From contig JARBJD010000145.1 of assembly GCA_033064195.1 (NCBI GenBank), positions 62,001-126,000 on the forward strand: 64,000 nt of DNA. Reading direction: 5' to 3'. This DNA comes from Blattamonas nauphoetae (lineage: Eukaryota; Preaxostyla; Oxymonadida). Position numbers and translations under genes: made by a program. Below are positions 55,901 to 64,000 of this stretch, piece after piece. Numbering within the stretch: position 1 is the stretch's first letter; each line of letters begins with the position of its first letter. The notes under the pieces were generated by a model. It saw only the letters and a list, made by a program, of their open reading frames with translations. It did no database searches and was not told the origin of the DNA.

Positions 55901-57076
55901 GGTCAATCGCGTGGTGATCTCGGTCATTCAGAAGCAACGCCAGGACGTGTTTCATCAGAAGTTCATTGAGGACGAAGGCGCTCCGGACTATTCTCCCTAT
56001 GTCGCTCTCCAGGCCCACCTCCACAATGTCCAGGCCGTCACTGACCAACTTTCGTCTCTTCCGCATGCGGACCTCTCACACACATGGGTCGACTTCTCCA
56101 CCGGCAAGCCACTCAACCAACAGCGGATCACAGACAGGATCAAGAGGGTCTTCAGGGAGGCAGGCATACCTGAGACGTTCGGGCCCTACTCCATTAAACA
56201 CGCTGCCATTTCATACCTCCGCCTCGTGAGACGAGTCAACCTCCGGACTCTCAACGCACACGTCGGATGGAGTCCCGGCTCAACAGTCGCCGATGAATAC
56301 TATGCCCGTCCCATCCTATTCGGCGTCGGCTACCCTGTCCTTTCATCGTCTTGGTGGCAGCCCTTAAACGGGAGTCACGGTCTCTCAGACGACTAAGCAT
56401 CTGATGGTCAGGCTCTAATTATGGATGTTCTTCATTTCATTCATTCACCATCTTCCTTTCTTTCTGTTCCTTTCAAGGCTCATTATCAGAGGGACCGAGG
56501 TTTGAACAGCACCTACTAGAAGGGCGGTGCTTGTAACAAACCGAGGTACCTCTTGATTGCCTGCTACCACAAGCCGCGAGGGGCAGGGGACTAGTTTCTA
56601 CTTCCTTTTGGAACACTCTTTTACAAGACTTGCAACAGTTTTTTGTTCTCCGTTGGAGATTTTCTGTTACAAGCACTAAAACAATTTTTGTTACCTCTTT
56701 CGTCGCAAGCGACAGTCCCTTTCATCATTGGTTCGCCCTGATGATTGGAAAGAGTAAGGATACCAAGCGTTTCTAATTATTGAAATGTTTCGTCATTATG
56801 TTGGCTCTCTATTGACCAACCCATTACTCACGACCACTTCTCATTATCAGAGGTACCTCGGTTTGTTACAAAATCTTCCTTGGCCCAGTGTTCGGATGAA
56901 CTTGTCTAACATGGATGAAAAAAGGTGAAGAAAACGAAAACAAAACGCATGGTTCTCAACATAAAAGAACAGAATAGTGAAATGAACAGAAAATGAGAAT
57001 AATCAATCACACATGGTTCGGGGACCTTAACCTCAAATCGTTTTTTGGCTTTTGGCTTGGGTATAATGGTTGACAT
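49920..57076 (-). CDS. Ser/Thr kinase-coiled coil-SPRY protein, copy B, split by a DIRS element
   Basis: The exons are 57076-57013, exon 2 in two pieces (56905-56872 and 52105-51844), 51719-51596, 51486-51164, 51111-50457, 50422-50339, 50308-50100 and 50060-49920. Exon sizes match copy A exactly for exons 1, 3, 4 and 7 (64, 124, 323, 209 nt), and the two pieces of exon 2 sum to 296 nt, the size in copy A. Kinase motifs AMK, YGDLKGPNV, DFG and WAPEF are kept. The coiled coil is longer than in copy A (655- versus 538-nt exon). The SPRY core has GDCVRMEVDLDST. The retroelement sits in the glycine-loop codons, so the present allele probably makes no full-length kinase. Confidence 0.85.
52106..52184 (+). 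repeat. DIRS left terminal repeat
   Basis: The inner 41 nt (52144-52184) are the inverse of 56813-56853. The outer part is copied in the internal complementary region. Confidence 0.85.
52199..53389 (+). CDS. DIRS gag-like protein
   Basis: First frame of the element, about 396 aa from the ATG at 52199. It is Ser/Arg/Lys-rich at the front (RKRKRSRPTD) with a helical middle. It is placed as a gag-like protein by position and composition; no zinc knuckle was seen. Confidence 0.6.
   Translation: MTTHSETSAAADTAPSDQIPPDVIRQIISGIRTADPAFFDALSLKQSHTAQATTPEVPPSQRRGTTIPPTRAPSPIRKRKRSRPTDPVDDDSSDSSESSNTSSGGSIPSSHYSRQNERERSLYSAGHRSEGKQHKKHRSKEGRRKSRSLGRKNRSSKMKRNLLPPHLDLQDPYIALYQDSDFSPIHRKDPATSLKKKLKKRHTKFTTDWVKNVLPPQLIDELTRASYNSRRDLEIQTQFSDDPPKLNSPLGVQQQMLRMATQHSLVAAALIGEVHTQISTSDPTSPILSKILDAILISSDAASRTYHALYVDEKNFMDMMDQMNIRRPLSNDVSLLPRSTSSYQPTQTGFDQTTQMIGPAPMTHMQSGAAFSPRGGQGRTPVKQFGPHRHYNRKGQ
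53539..54465 (+). CDS. DIRS reverse transcriptase
   Basis: The frame is recognised by the polymerase motifs around TTIDIQSAYLHI and the FYLDDLLLIA box, with ALPFGLATAPRTF between them. It overlaps the following frame, an arrangement known in DIRS elements. The frame may start slightly upstream. Confidence 0.88.
   Translation: MGRAPPFRGKTEEMEAYNQLLQEELRMGAVEEIQPETAELILPTFLVAKKGGKYRKVIDASHLNREIKTTHFKMENIQTAFPLINTHSWLTTIDIQSAYLHIHLSPPLRKFLCFQFQHKTYQFKALPFGLATAPRTFSKTMKIAVKALREELKISIVFYLDDLLLIADSEDEARSKTVQAVQRLRQLGFVIAEDKCLLRPSQEAEFLGWLLNSKDQTVKVTDCRRKKLLSLLKSQTLSLPTEGNDLIETPLQLNRLTQFSAYFNSRSKSISPKASNAPVINRPQVWMERQGSPHSPTPGGNYSFGRSA
54393..56396 (+). CDS. DIRS RNase H and tyrosine recombinase
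   Basis: The N-terminal part shows RNase H marks typical of DIRS (TTDASPTGWG, SDNTAAVYNLRRQ, HIPGKANSVSDALSRL). The C-terminal part is a tyrosine recombinase (TYSCCRREELVHLKW, YSIKHAAISYLR, HVGWSPGSTVADEYY). No methyltransferase domain was noticed. Confidence 0.88.
   Translation: MDGTARFASLPNSWGELQFWKKRLTNNSPFSFQPTVSQASITTDASPTGWGATLQLTGSTVYFHGFWNIQERSHTSNWKETAAVGRSVRAAAKHLRRARVSSLSILSDNTAAVYNLRRQRAGLPLLEITRSVFKTFKRLGLHLQSINHIPGKANSVSDALSRLPPHSEYHLLPQALQLVKDKWNFDPGMDLFASVKNKQCAMYFSLSGAKEEAGGGVMDQDWSEMTMNLLIHPPNFDDLESSEEAHDTETEESSPNYSGVESPTVVHSSVTTRLQADVVGRVQSTDSPRQSSRGLEATTRLDSGVSHRMTLSPPRTFFRSLCALRNYGEKLIRLEETRYKSEAKWRRAWKLFEEYCLDNHLSPEDLVKKGGEIQKILAEFAIHLQDKFNESPSIPRQILAHVKSSLQLFHTELALDKTALLSIQKLIAKQNPQKTTPMYTSMWNVNMILRWAQTTFEEAKSNPDLQQTRAIVLILTYSCCRREELVHLKWKRIEWPRPSMDEGVNRVVISVIQKQRQDVFHQKFIEDEGAPDYSPYVALQAHLHNVQAVTDQLSSLPHADLSHTWVDFSTGKPLNQQRITDRIKRVFREAGIPETFGPYSIKHAAISYLRLVRRVNLRTLNAHVGWSPGSTVADEYYARPILFGVGYPVLSSSWWQPLNGSHGLSDD
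56479..56553 (+). repeat. DIRS internal complementary region
   Basis: The segment joins the reverse complement of the left end (through GGGCGGTGC) to that of the right end (TTGTAACAAACCGAGG). This is the layout expected of the template for closing the circular DIRS intermediate, and it fixes the element ends independently of the host comparison. Confidence 0.88.
56813..56871 (+). repeat. DIRS right terminal repeat
   Basis: The inverse of the left terminal repeat over 56813-56853. The last residues TTGTTACAA form the outer end. Confidence 0.85.
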
Positions 57077-58099
57077 TTTCGACTCATGGTCAGATCAATT
57101 TCAATTCGTCTCACATCACTCCAACTATCCTGTTGCATGATAATTTGATTTATTATACCATTGTGAAGCATTTTTGGACATGAGTTCTTTGCTACCTGAG
57201 CCTCCTCGACCTCCATTCTCGTTTTCTTTTGGTTCAATCGTCTTTAAAGACTAAGAATTCGAACTTGATGACGTGGATCTGTTCATAGTGACTCTTACAA
57301 ACCTATTGACATCGAGATTTCGAGAAAGAATTGTTCAAATAGTTCGTTTTCAGATTCTTCTTCGAATGCTGTCCCTTCTTCAGCGGTTTTGTCTTCGCCT
57401 GTCACTTCATTTACCCCTTCAACTTGTTCTTCGCGACAAAATGTGATAGTGAAGTCCATTCTGCTTTTGGGAGTGAAGAAAAGGGCGATAAAGAGAAGTG
57501 ACACTTCAGTGTTGAGAACAGATCTCATTTGGACGAGGGATTGTGCAATGGAGAGCTTAATCATCTGTAAAGGGATTCAATGCATCAGTAATCCATAATG
57601 ATGAGATTTCGGGTGTTGATTTCAACTTCGAAAAGTGTCATCTGATCAGCCTCTTGTCGGTTTTCTGTTCCTCCATTCCCTGTCATCGACTTTCCTCTTT
57701 TCGTGGTTTTCAGAAAAGACAGCCGAGTGGAGTGTCTGGCATCTGTGGACGCTCTGTTTCTGTTCGTGTGTCAGCTAACTGTTGAACGTCAGTAACCAGT
57801 TGCGCAACATGTTGTTCGATCCCTGATGATTAATGAAGTTCTGAAGATGATGGGGCAGTTGTTGAAAACCTGTTTGTTTCGGTGTCAAAGAGAAGATGAT
57901 GACGAAGAAAATGTCGAACCGAAAGCTTCCGATCATTCCACAATTCTCCTTTTTTGCCTTCAGTTTCGTCATAATTGAGGGACTCGTTGAATGACCAGCG
58001 AAATGAGGGCCACTCTGCCGATAGCTTTCAAACAGATCGGGGCACGGCAATGTTGACAAATCGGAGTCATCATTCAAGGGAGATCTTGGTGATTCAAGA
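57077..58099. other. Stretch without a confident gene
   Basis: Two minus-strand frames are seen: 57295-57564 with an acidic stretch (EDKTAEEGTAFEEESENE) and 57775-58077 containing MTKLKAKKENCGMIGSF. GT-AG candidates exist, but no exon chain could be closed and no domain was recognised. It may hold a small split gene or the decayed remains of one. Confidence 0.4.
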
Positions 58100-58861
58100 T
58101 TACCATTTCACTTCGTTCATTCCTTCTGAGAGTGGAGTTGGTCGGGAGAGGCGAGAAATGTTGTCAATTCGGAACGATAGTCCTTCGCCATAAACAGAAA
58201 ACTGAAATAGAGAACAATGAGAGAAGAGAGAATCAGACTCCAATTCGCACTGATGAAGGGATTCCTGACATGTAACATTCCCCAGCCTCGCCATTCACAA
58301 AGAATTTTACTGTTCGAGGGATTGAGTCAAGATCAACTTCCATTCGAACACAATCGCCTTCATGCAGAGAGGGGTGGCAATCATGATATGAACGGATTGA
58401 TGGAGTGTTGTAGTTGAGATAACCATATTGGTCGAGACTAACAGAGTCTGAGAAGATGAAGAGCGAGAAACAGAGACCATGGACTTGACATCCAAGAGCT
58501 TCACCAATTTCAGGAATTCGAGATGTTGAATCCATCAGACCAAAACGAATGTAACCATCTGATCAAACAATGAGGAGGAATCAAGCACACCTGAGATCGA
58601 GAGAATCGTGATTGTTACTTGGACAACTCCAGATGTGAATGGATCGGAAAGAAGGAGAGAGCTCCAAGCAGCACCACCATAATAATTCGTACCAAACTCT
58701 GTTCGGGTGATAGTTGTGCGATCGATGGTGAAATGCGAGTGATCTGTTAAATCGAACGATGGAAATGTTTGGAGTGGATCTGGGGCATGGTGAATCCGTG
58801 AAAACGAATAAAATTGATTTGATGGCATGCAATCTATTTTCACTGATAAAACCATCACCAC
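58100..58861 (-). CDS. Stand-alone SPRY-domain gene 7
   Basis: Exon 1 (from about 58861) contains FTIDRTTITRTEFG and TSGVVQVTITILS. A 32-nt intron with normal GT and CAG ends leads to FGLMDSTSRIPEIGEALG, then the 30-nt intron, the core exon with GDCVRMEVDLDSIPRTVKFF and NGEAGECYMSGIPSS, and the last exon FRIDNISRLSRPTPLS ending TAA at 58100-58102. It starts 71 nt from the divergent surface-protein gene at 58933. Confidence 0.65.
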
Positions 58862-58932
58862 TTAGATGTAGATAGGTGATCTGACCAAGAATTCATTTTT
58901 GTAAGTAGGGCTTACCCAATCGTGAACTGAAG

Positions 58933-61900
58933 ATGAATGGGAAGCTCCTGATGATTGCATCCCTGATCTCCATTTCTATTACCGCAGCGCCTGAGTGCAT
59001 TCATGATCTGCGTCTGTTCGTCGAAAGCACTTTGCAAAGCGAGAGTCGGACCTCGAATGGCCTCCCAAGAATCGCTTTAACAGGACTTCTCTATCAATCT
59101 CATGGCCTCAGTCTCAATTCACAGGAATTGTCACTGTTCGGATTGTCAGGGCACATGCCATGCATCTGTGAAGGGAGTCGAGCCGAAATCAGTCTGGTTT
59201 CGATGGACAATACCACAGCAAGTTTCTCAAATTTGCTCTTCCACCCCGTGACAGTCCCTTCTCTTGTTGTCTCATCACAATCAACATGCACTCTATCATC
59301 GTGTGGCATAATCCATTCCGAAGCCTCATCCGTTATCTTCTCTGATTCGACTGTCATCCTTGTCAAGTCCGATTTTGTGCTGGAAAATGATCTTCCGACG
59401 ACTTCGCCCTTTGTTGCCTCTTTGGACACCTCGAAATCGTCGAACGTCCACTTCATCAGCAACAACCTCTCAAACATCGTGTCTGCATCGCCAGAGCCCG
59501 TCCTTGCGTCAAATTCAGTGCAGAACATCTCCATCTTGGAATCATCATTATCCAACATCTCATCGGTCGGACTCAGAAGCCTGTTTCACCCACAGTCTCT
59601 CGGAAATGTCAGCTTCGTGAACAGCCAATTCAAGGATTCGGACAACATCCTCTCAGGCGGCTTGTTTCGGAGGATGTCGGCCACCACATCTTTCTTCGGG
59701 CTAAACACGACAATTACGAACTGTCACTCGAACAGCGACACAACAAGTCACAACCATTCGATGACGAGACAAGAGCTATCAGCCAGCCATTCCTTTCTCA
59801 ACTGCACGTGGAAAAACATCGCATCACCAGTTACCCATGGGGGAGCTATATATGGTGTGAATGTGGGTGATTTGCGGATCGATCGATGCACGTTCGACAC
59901 AATTTCTGCGACAGCAGCAGAATCCCGCGGTGGAGGGATATATTGGGTTGGGAACAATCAATATGCGTTTTTTATGAATGATACTCTCTTCACGGCATGT
60001 TCATGCACACTTCATGCTGCTTGTTTGAGTATCAACGATGCGAGCAAGCTCAACATGTTTCGATGCAACTTCACAGACTCTACTTCTGGCCGTAGCACAG
60101 CTGGAATGTATATCGGGAAAACTCCGGAAGGGTCAGCTGTGTCAAACCTCCGGTTTGAGAACTGTGCTGCTGAAAATACGATTGGAGGAGCGGGTGCGAT
60201 CGACAACGCCCAAATCAACAATGACTTCCATTACTCGAATATGTTCTTTTCTGGTTGTTCAGCGTTCTATGCCGGTGCGGTTTATTACTCAACGACCTAC
60301 GGAACCCCAGATATCACATGGTTCAGTTGCATCTTCTTCCAAAACGAGGCCTTTGGAACATTGGCGGATTCTCTCAACGGAACACAATGTTCGCGTGGAA
60401 ATGATGTGTATTTTGGGAATGATGCTGAATATTGGAACGAAACACTGGAAAGGGCCTCGTCGTTTGTTAACTGCTTCTCAAACTCCGACCAGCCGAGGAT
60501 TGCGATCGTTCATGGTCTTGAAAGTTCCACACAACTTCGAACAAAATTCACAAATGGTACCAGCCTCTCTGATCATCTTCCAAATCCAGCGGTCATTGTG
60601 AGCAAGCGATCAGCAGGAAACTCGGACACCTGTGGAACATTTTATGACTCTCCGTGTGCTTCACTTGGGTATGCTGGTTCCCAGCGTCTTTCAGACTCGA
60701 CAGGTCAAGTTCTGGTCGAGGCTGGCCTCTTCGAAGAAAATGTTGGGTTCGTGATCAACTCCAAAAGTGCTGCAATCACGTCGTATGGAAACGAAAACCC
60801 ACTTTTTGACTTGACCAAAGTTCAGATGACATTTATAGAAATCACGAATGGATTTGATCTCACTCTGAAATACCTTTCATTCGTTACAACCTCACAATCA
60901 GTTGTGAAACACGTCGGAACCGGACAGTTGACTCTCCAGCTGTGCAGTCTGTTTGGCAGCGAAACTGCCGCTCCAGCGAACACGAATCTCATCAGCATTT
61001 CTGGAGGGTCGTTGGTTGTGTCGTCTCTCACGCTCTCCTCTCTCGTTCTGGGCAGTGGGAGGGTCGTCGATTGTGCTTCTGGTTCGTCGGTCAAACTCGA
61101 TTCAGTTTTCTGTGTTGGGCTGGAAACGACAGCCGACGCTCCAATCTCCATCCGACAGACTGCCGAGCTCGCTCTCTCGAATCTTCACTTCGAGGATTGT
61201 GTCGGTGCATCGTTCTCAGATTTGATGATCGACGACTCCACGCTGAATGCCGTCGCTTCAATCCCCGTGTGCACCTCAACCAGCGCCTCTCCTCGCACAC
61301 CAACGAAAGACAACGCACAACTGACACAGTGGCCTGCTGTGATTGAGGTTGATGGGATCGATGGGGCAGATGTGGATTTTTGCTGGGAATCGTCTCAAAA
61401 GTGTCGGACTGTGGAAAATGTGCTGGCTCGCCTGGGATCGAACTTCGAAGGCAAGATTTCTCTCAAAACTGGAACCACAGACAAGGGAAGGATGGGTCTT
61501 GCCTCAAATCAACAACTGGAAGTGGAAGGAGAGTCGAGAACAGACTCACAATTTGAGATGGAGAGCAGTGAACAAGCCGTTGTTTCTGTTCCTCTTTCAG
61601 CGTCTCTGTCTCTCACCAAACTCACTCTCGTTCTTCCCCCGTCTCTTTCCACATCTCCAGCCATCAGCTCCCATGGAACACTCTCTTTCAACGAAATCAC
61701 GTTTTCGCTCTCTCCTTCCCACTCGTCCTTCACCAAAAGCGTCATCAGTGCTGAATCTGGCTCTGTTCTGTTCTCGTCGTGTGTATTTCACGCATCCGCA
61801 CAGACAATCTCAACCTTCGCCACACTCGCCTGCCCCTCGCAATTCGTGGACGTCTCATTTTCGTCGCTGAAACTGTCTGCCTCGCTTGTCAAAACAACAG

Positions 61901-64000
61901 AATCCAGTTCGTTTCTTGGATGCTCCTTCGCATCTCTCGAAGATGTCACAACTCTGACAGACTCAGCACACCCCCTCCAATCCACAATCGGACAGGGTCA
62001 GCTCCTCACCATCTCCAAATCTCCCTCAAACACGCAGACCTCTTTCCTCCAATGCGCATCGCGAGGAGATGGAGCAGCCCTGCATTGCACGGTTGTTGGA
62101 ACAGGCTCTCTGTCTCTTTCATCAACATCATTCTCGAAATGTGGTGCAATTGGGAATGGAGGGTGTGTGTTTTTGGATCTGCTGGCGTTCACAGCTCTTT
62201 CGCAGAGCAAGATTTCGATCACAGACATCACTTTTGGACAGGACGACGAAGCAAATAGCGCTTCGGAAGGAACCAAACTCTTTGTTCGTGCGACTTCTCT
62301 CTCCGTCCTCGCCAACTCTGACCTGTCCAATCTCAAACCATCCACACAATCCACTCTCTTCACAGCGGATGAACGGAATGAGTTCTGTGGATGGGAATCG
62401 AACGAGATTGGAGGATCTCTACTCTTCTTCTGGTTCCCCTACACAGCAGGACCAGTCCACATCCACTCCGAAGGAACATCTCACGCGAACTGTGGAGTTG
62501 CTTCCCTTCCTTGCTCGTCCATTGCTCAATCGATGGGAAAGATGGCTGGGGAAGAGAAAGGGATGCTGGTTGATTCGAATCATGAACTGTCGACGAGTCT
62601 GGTATCGATTGGAGAAGAGTGGACGCTGAAGAGAAGCGGATCATTCACACTCACTCTGACGGATCTGGCTCAGATTGTTGTGAAAGACCAAACAGCACAT
62701 CTGACTCTCTCGTCTCTTGCAGTGCTGTTCGGTGTGATGTCAACACATCACGCTGGTTCATGTGTGGATGTGAGCTCTGGATCCCTCTCGATTGAAAGCT
62801 GCTCGTTCGGAACAGCCGAGAGTGAGCTTCCACTGAGCTTGGGATTGATTTCTGGAGGAGTTGTGGAGATCAGTGGAACAACCACGATCAACAAGCCTTC
62901 CCAATCGCTTGCTCTCTTCTCGGTGACCGGGGGACAGTGTGTGTTGTCTGCACATGGAGACGATTTCACGACACTCCTCCCTTCCACTCCTTCCAACACA
63001 CTCTGGTTCAACGACACCGAACGAGATGCAGTGTCATTCGGAGAAATGACAGATTCCATCATGTCCACACCGCTCTCCACCCTCTATCCCTTCCACCAAC
63101 CAACAACCACATTCTCTGTCCGAGCAGTGGATGGAAAGGATCATCCACTTTGTGGGCATTCTTTCCTTCCGTGCAGTTCTCTTCAAGCAGGTGTGGAAGT
63201 TGCCAAAGGAACAACTCTGAATCCAGGAACTGTTCTTCTTGAAACAACAGTCAACGCTGGAAGCGGACTGGCAACTCAACCACAGACCATCAAACTAACA
63301 GGTGCCCCGCAAGCTGAACTTGAATTCTCGTTCAACACACAGATTGTTGTTGCGAAGGGAGATGTCGCATTTGAAGATATTATGTTGTCGTTCCCTTCGT
63401 CTCTTGATGTGTCTCCATTTGTTGTGAGTGGAGGATCACTGACAATCGAACCATCATCCAAATTCACTCACGCAGGAACAGAAGCCCACCCAACGACGCT
63501 CGCTACTCCTCTCTTCTCTCTCTCGTCTGGCTCTCTCTCAATCGTCGGAACAGAATCCAGCAGACACTTCTTCTCCTTCTTCTCAAGTTCGAGCGGAAGC
63601 TGCATTTTGAGTCTTGCTGCCTCTTCCTCATCCACCATCGCGTTTCTCTCGTTCTGCTCTTTCACATTCTGCCGATCGACCAGCCAAGCAGGAGTGTTCA
63701 CGCTGTCCGGGACACAACCAGCAACACTCTCTGTTGTTTCGTGTTACTTCAACCAAAATGAAGGAACCACAGCGAACGATGTCCATCTCAGTGATATCTG
63801 GTCTGCCTCAGTCACTCGCGAATTGTTCTCAAACAGCTTCTCTGACAGCCACGTCGACCATCTTGTCGTTCACACAACACCAAACAATCTCCTCCTCCCG
63901 TATTCTGTTCTCGGAGTCGACTCAGAATCACTGAAAGACGCGACCTGCTACCTTCCTTCTGATCCATGCTCGTCTGTCGCAGTAAGTTTGGCCCTGTGCG
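58933..64000 (+). CDS. Large secreted beta-helix surface protein, 3 (partial)
   Basis: The frame opens at ATG 58933, after an in-frame TAG at 58906, and stays open to the window end (1,689 codons seen). The signal peptide is MNGKLLMIASLISISITAAP. Many short Asn/Ser/Thr/Gly-rich strands with regular C-x-F/N-C spacing (SFLNCTWKNIASPVTHGGAI, RCTFDTISA, GGGIYWVGNN) indicate right-handed beta-helix repeats. A motif with a cysteine pair recurs at intervals (TFYDSPCASLGYA, VDFCWESSQKC, NCGVASLPCSSIAQ, LCGHSFLPCSSLQ, TCYLPSDPCSSV), probably marking the start of each helix. It may end in a membrane span and kinase-like tail like receptors 1 and 2, but that lies outside. A GTAAGT at 63982 could be an intron donor. 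Confidence 0.85.
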   Translation, partial: MNGKLLMIASLISISITAAPECIHDLRLFVESTLQSESRTSNGLPRIALTGLLYQSHGLSLNSQELSLFGLSGHMPCICEGSRAEISLVSMDNTTASFSNLLFHPVTVPSLVVSSQSTCTLSSCGIIHSEASSVIFSDSTVILVKSDFVLENDLPTTSPFVASLDTSKSSNVHFISNNLSNIVSASPEPVLASNSVQNISILESSLSNISSVGLRSLFHPQSLGNVSFVNSQFKDSDNILSGGLFRRMSATTSFFGLNTTITNCHSNSDTTSHNHSMTRQELSASHSFLNCTWKNIASPVTHGGAIYGVNVGDLRIDRCTFDTISATAAESRGGGIYWVGNNQYAFFMNDTLFTACSCTLHAACLSINDASKLNMFRCNFTDSTSGRSTAGMYIGKTPEGSAVSNLRFENCAAENTIGGAGAIDNAQINNDFHYSNMFFSGCSAFYAGAVYYSTTYGTPDITWFSCIFFQNEAFGTLADSLNGTQCSRGNDVYFGNDAEYWNETLERASSFVNCFSNSDQPRIAIVHGLESSTQLRTKFTNGTSLSDHLPNPAVIVSKRSAGNSDTCGTFYDSPCASLGYAGSQRLSDSTGQVLVEAGLFEENVGFVINSKSAAITSYGNENPLFDLTKVQMTFIEITNGFDLTLKYLSFVTTSQSVVKHVGTGQLTLQLCSLFGSETAAPANTNLISISGGSLVVSSLTLSSLVLGSGRVVDCASGSSVKLDSVFCVGLETTADAPISIRQTAELALSNLHFEDCVGASFSDLMIDDSTLNAVASIPVCTSTSASPRTPTKDNAQLTQWPAVIEVDGIDGADVDFCWESSQKCRTVENVLARLGSNFEGKISLKTGTTDKGRMGLASNQQLEVEGESRTDSQFEMESSEQAVVSVPLSASLSLTKLTLVLPPSLSTSPAISSHGTLSFNEITFSLSPSHSSFTKSVISAESGSVLFSSCVFHASAQTISTFATLACPSQFVDVSFSSLKLSASLVKTTESSSFLGCSFASLEDVTTLTDSAHPLQSTIGQGQLLTISKSPSNTQTSFLQCASRGDGAALHCTVVGTGSLSLSSTSFSKCGAIGNGGCVFLDLLAFTALSQSKISITDITFGQDDEANSASEGTKLFVRATSLSVLANSDLSNLKPSTQSTLFTADERNEFCGWESNEIGGSLLFFWFPYTAGPVHIHSEGTSHANCGVASLPCSSIAQSMGKMAGEEKGMLVDSNHELSTSLVSIGEEWTLKRSGSFTLTLTDLAQIVVKDQTAHLTLSSLAVLFGVMSTHHAGSCVDVSSGSLSIESCSFGTAESELPLSLGLISGGVVEISGTTTINKPSQSLALFSVTGGQCVLSAHGDDFTTLLPSTPSNTLWFNDTERDAVSFGEMTDSIMSTPLSTLYPFHQPTTTFSVRAVDGKDHPLCGHSFLPCSSLQAGVEVAKGTTLNPGTVLLETTVNAGSGLATQPQTIKLTGAPQAELEFSFNTQIVVAKGDVAFEDIMLSFPSSLDVSPFVVSGGSLTIEPSSKFTHAGTEAHPTTLATPLFSLSSGSLSIVGTESSRHFFSFFSSSSGSCILSLAASSSSTIAFLSFCSFTFCRSTSQAGVFTLSGTQPATLSVVSCYFNQNEGTTANDVHLSDIWSASVTRELFSNSFSDSHVDHLVVHTTPNNLLLPYSVLGVDSESLKDATCYLPSDPCSSVAVSLALC

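Larger units (their letters stand above)
52106..56871 (+). mobile_element. DIRS1-type tyrosine-recombinase retroelement, looks whole
   Basis: It has inverted terminal repeats, an internal complementary region, a gag-like frame, a reverse transcriptase frame and an overlapping RNase H/tyrosine recombinase frame. There is no target-site duplication, as known for DIRS elements, which integrate through a circular form. The 4,766-nt element looks whole with no obvious breaks and is probably young, because the terminal and internal repeats still match. It lies opposite to the host kinase gene. Confidence 0.92.

Noticed and set aside
57295-58077. Small minus-strand gene upstream of kinase copy B
   Set aside because: Acidic and basic frames exist, but no exon chain with consistent phases or known domain was found, so it is listed only as an unresolved stretch.

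Overview
The window looks like nuclear DNA of an anaerobic, spliceosomal-intron-bearing protist. The best guess is an oxymonad or other preaxostylan metamonad such as Blattamonas. The guess rests on very short GT-AG introns (often 30-70 nt), closely packed genes on both strands, a remnant of an [FeFe]-hydrogenase, a bacterial-type M20C dipeptidase beside typical eukaryotic genes (Rho GTPase, DHHC acyltransferase, RRM/SH3 and SH3/PH proteins, an endosulfine-like peptide), and large surface beta-helix proteins. No search could be run, so the taxon is an inference.

Layout. 0.3-5.3 kb: a long charged coiled-coil protein with an EF-hand-like N-terminus. 5.5-12.4 kb: an eight-exon kinase/coiled-coil/SPRY gene (copy A) whose second intron is 4.7 kb and contains another gene-like stretch. 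12.5-16.0 kb: a Ser/Pro-rich protein and a DHHC palmitoyltransferase. 16.0-18.0 kb: two stand-alone SPRY genes. 18.16-20.48 kb: a non-autonomous hAT-like transposon with an 8-bp target duplication and two 582-nt inverted arms. 20.5-28.3 kb: endosulfine-like gene, RRM/SH3 protein, PepD-type dipeptidase, a third SPRY gene, and a Ser-rich protein. 28.6-29.4 kb: SPRY gene 4. 30.1-43.3 kb: two large, same-strand, single-pass surface proteins with beta-helix and beta-sandwich ectodomains and a cytoplasmic kinase-like domain lacking key catalytic motifs. 43.5-44.9 kb: the broken hydrogenase. 45.1-49.7 kb: SPRY gene 5 (with a 538-nt hAT-like MITE in an intron), an SH3-PH adaptor, SPRY gene 6 and a Rho GTPase. 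49.9-57.1 kb: kinase copy B, interrupted in exon 2 by a 4,766-nt DIRS-type retroelement (52106-56871). 58.1-58.9 kb: SPRY gene 7. 58.9-64.0 kb: a third beta-helix surface protein running off the window.

Three themes recur. First, a SPRY module with a fixed exon pattern occurs as the C-terminus of two kinases and as seven stand-alone genes or decayed copies, spread by segmental duplication. Second, membrane receptors join beta-helix ectodomains to degenerate kinase domains. Third, mobile elements lie in and between these families, including one retroelement insertion whose empty site can be reconstructed exactly from the paralogous kinase.
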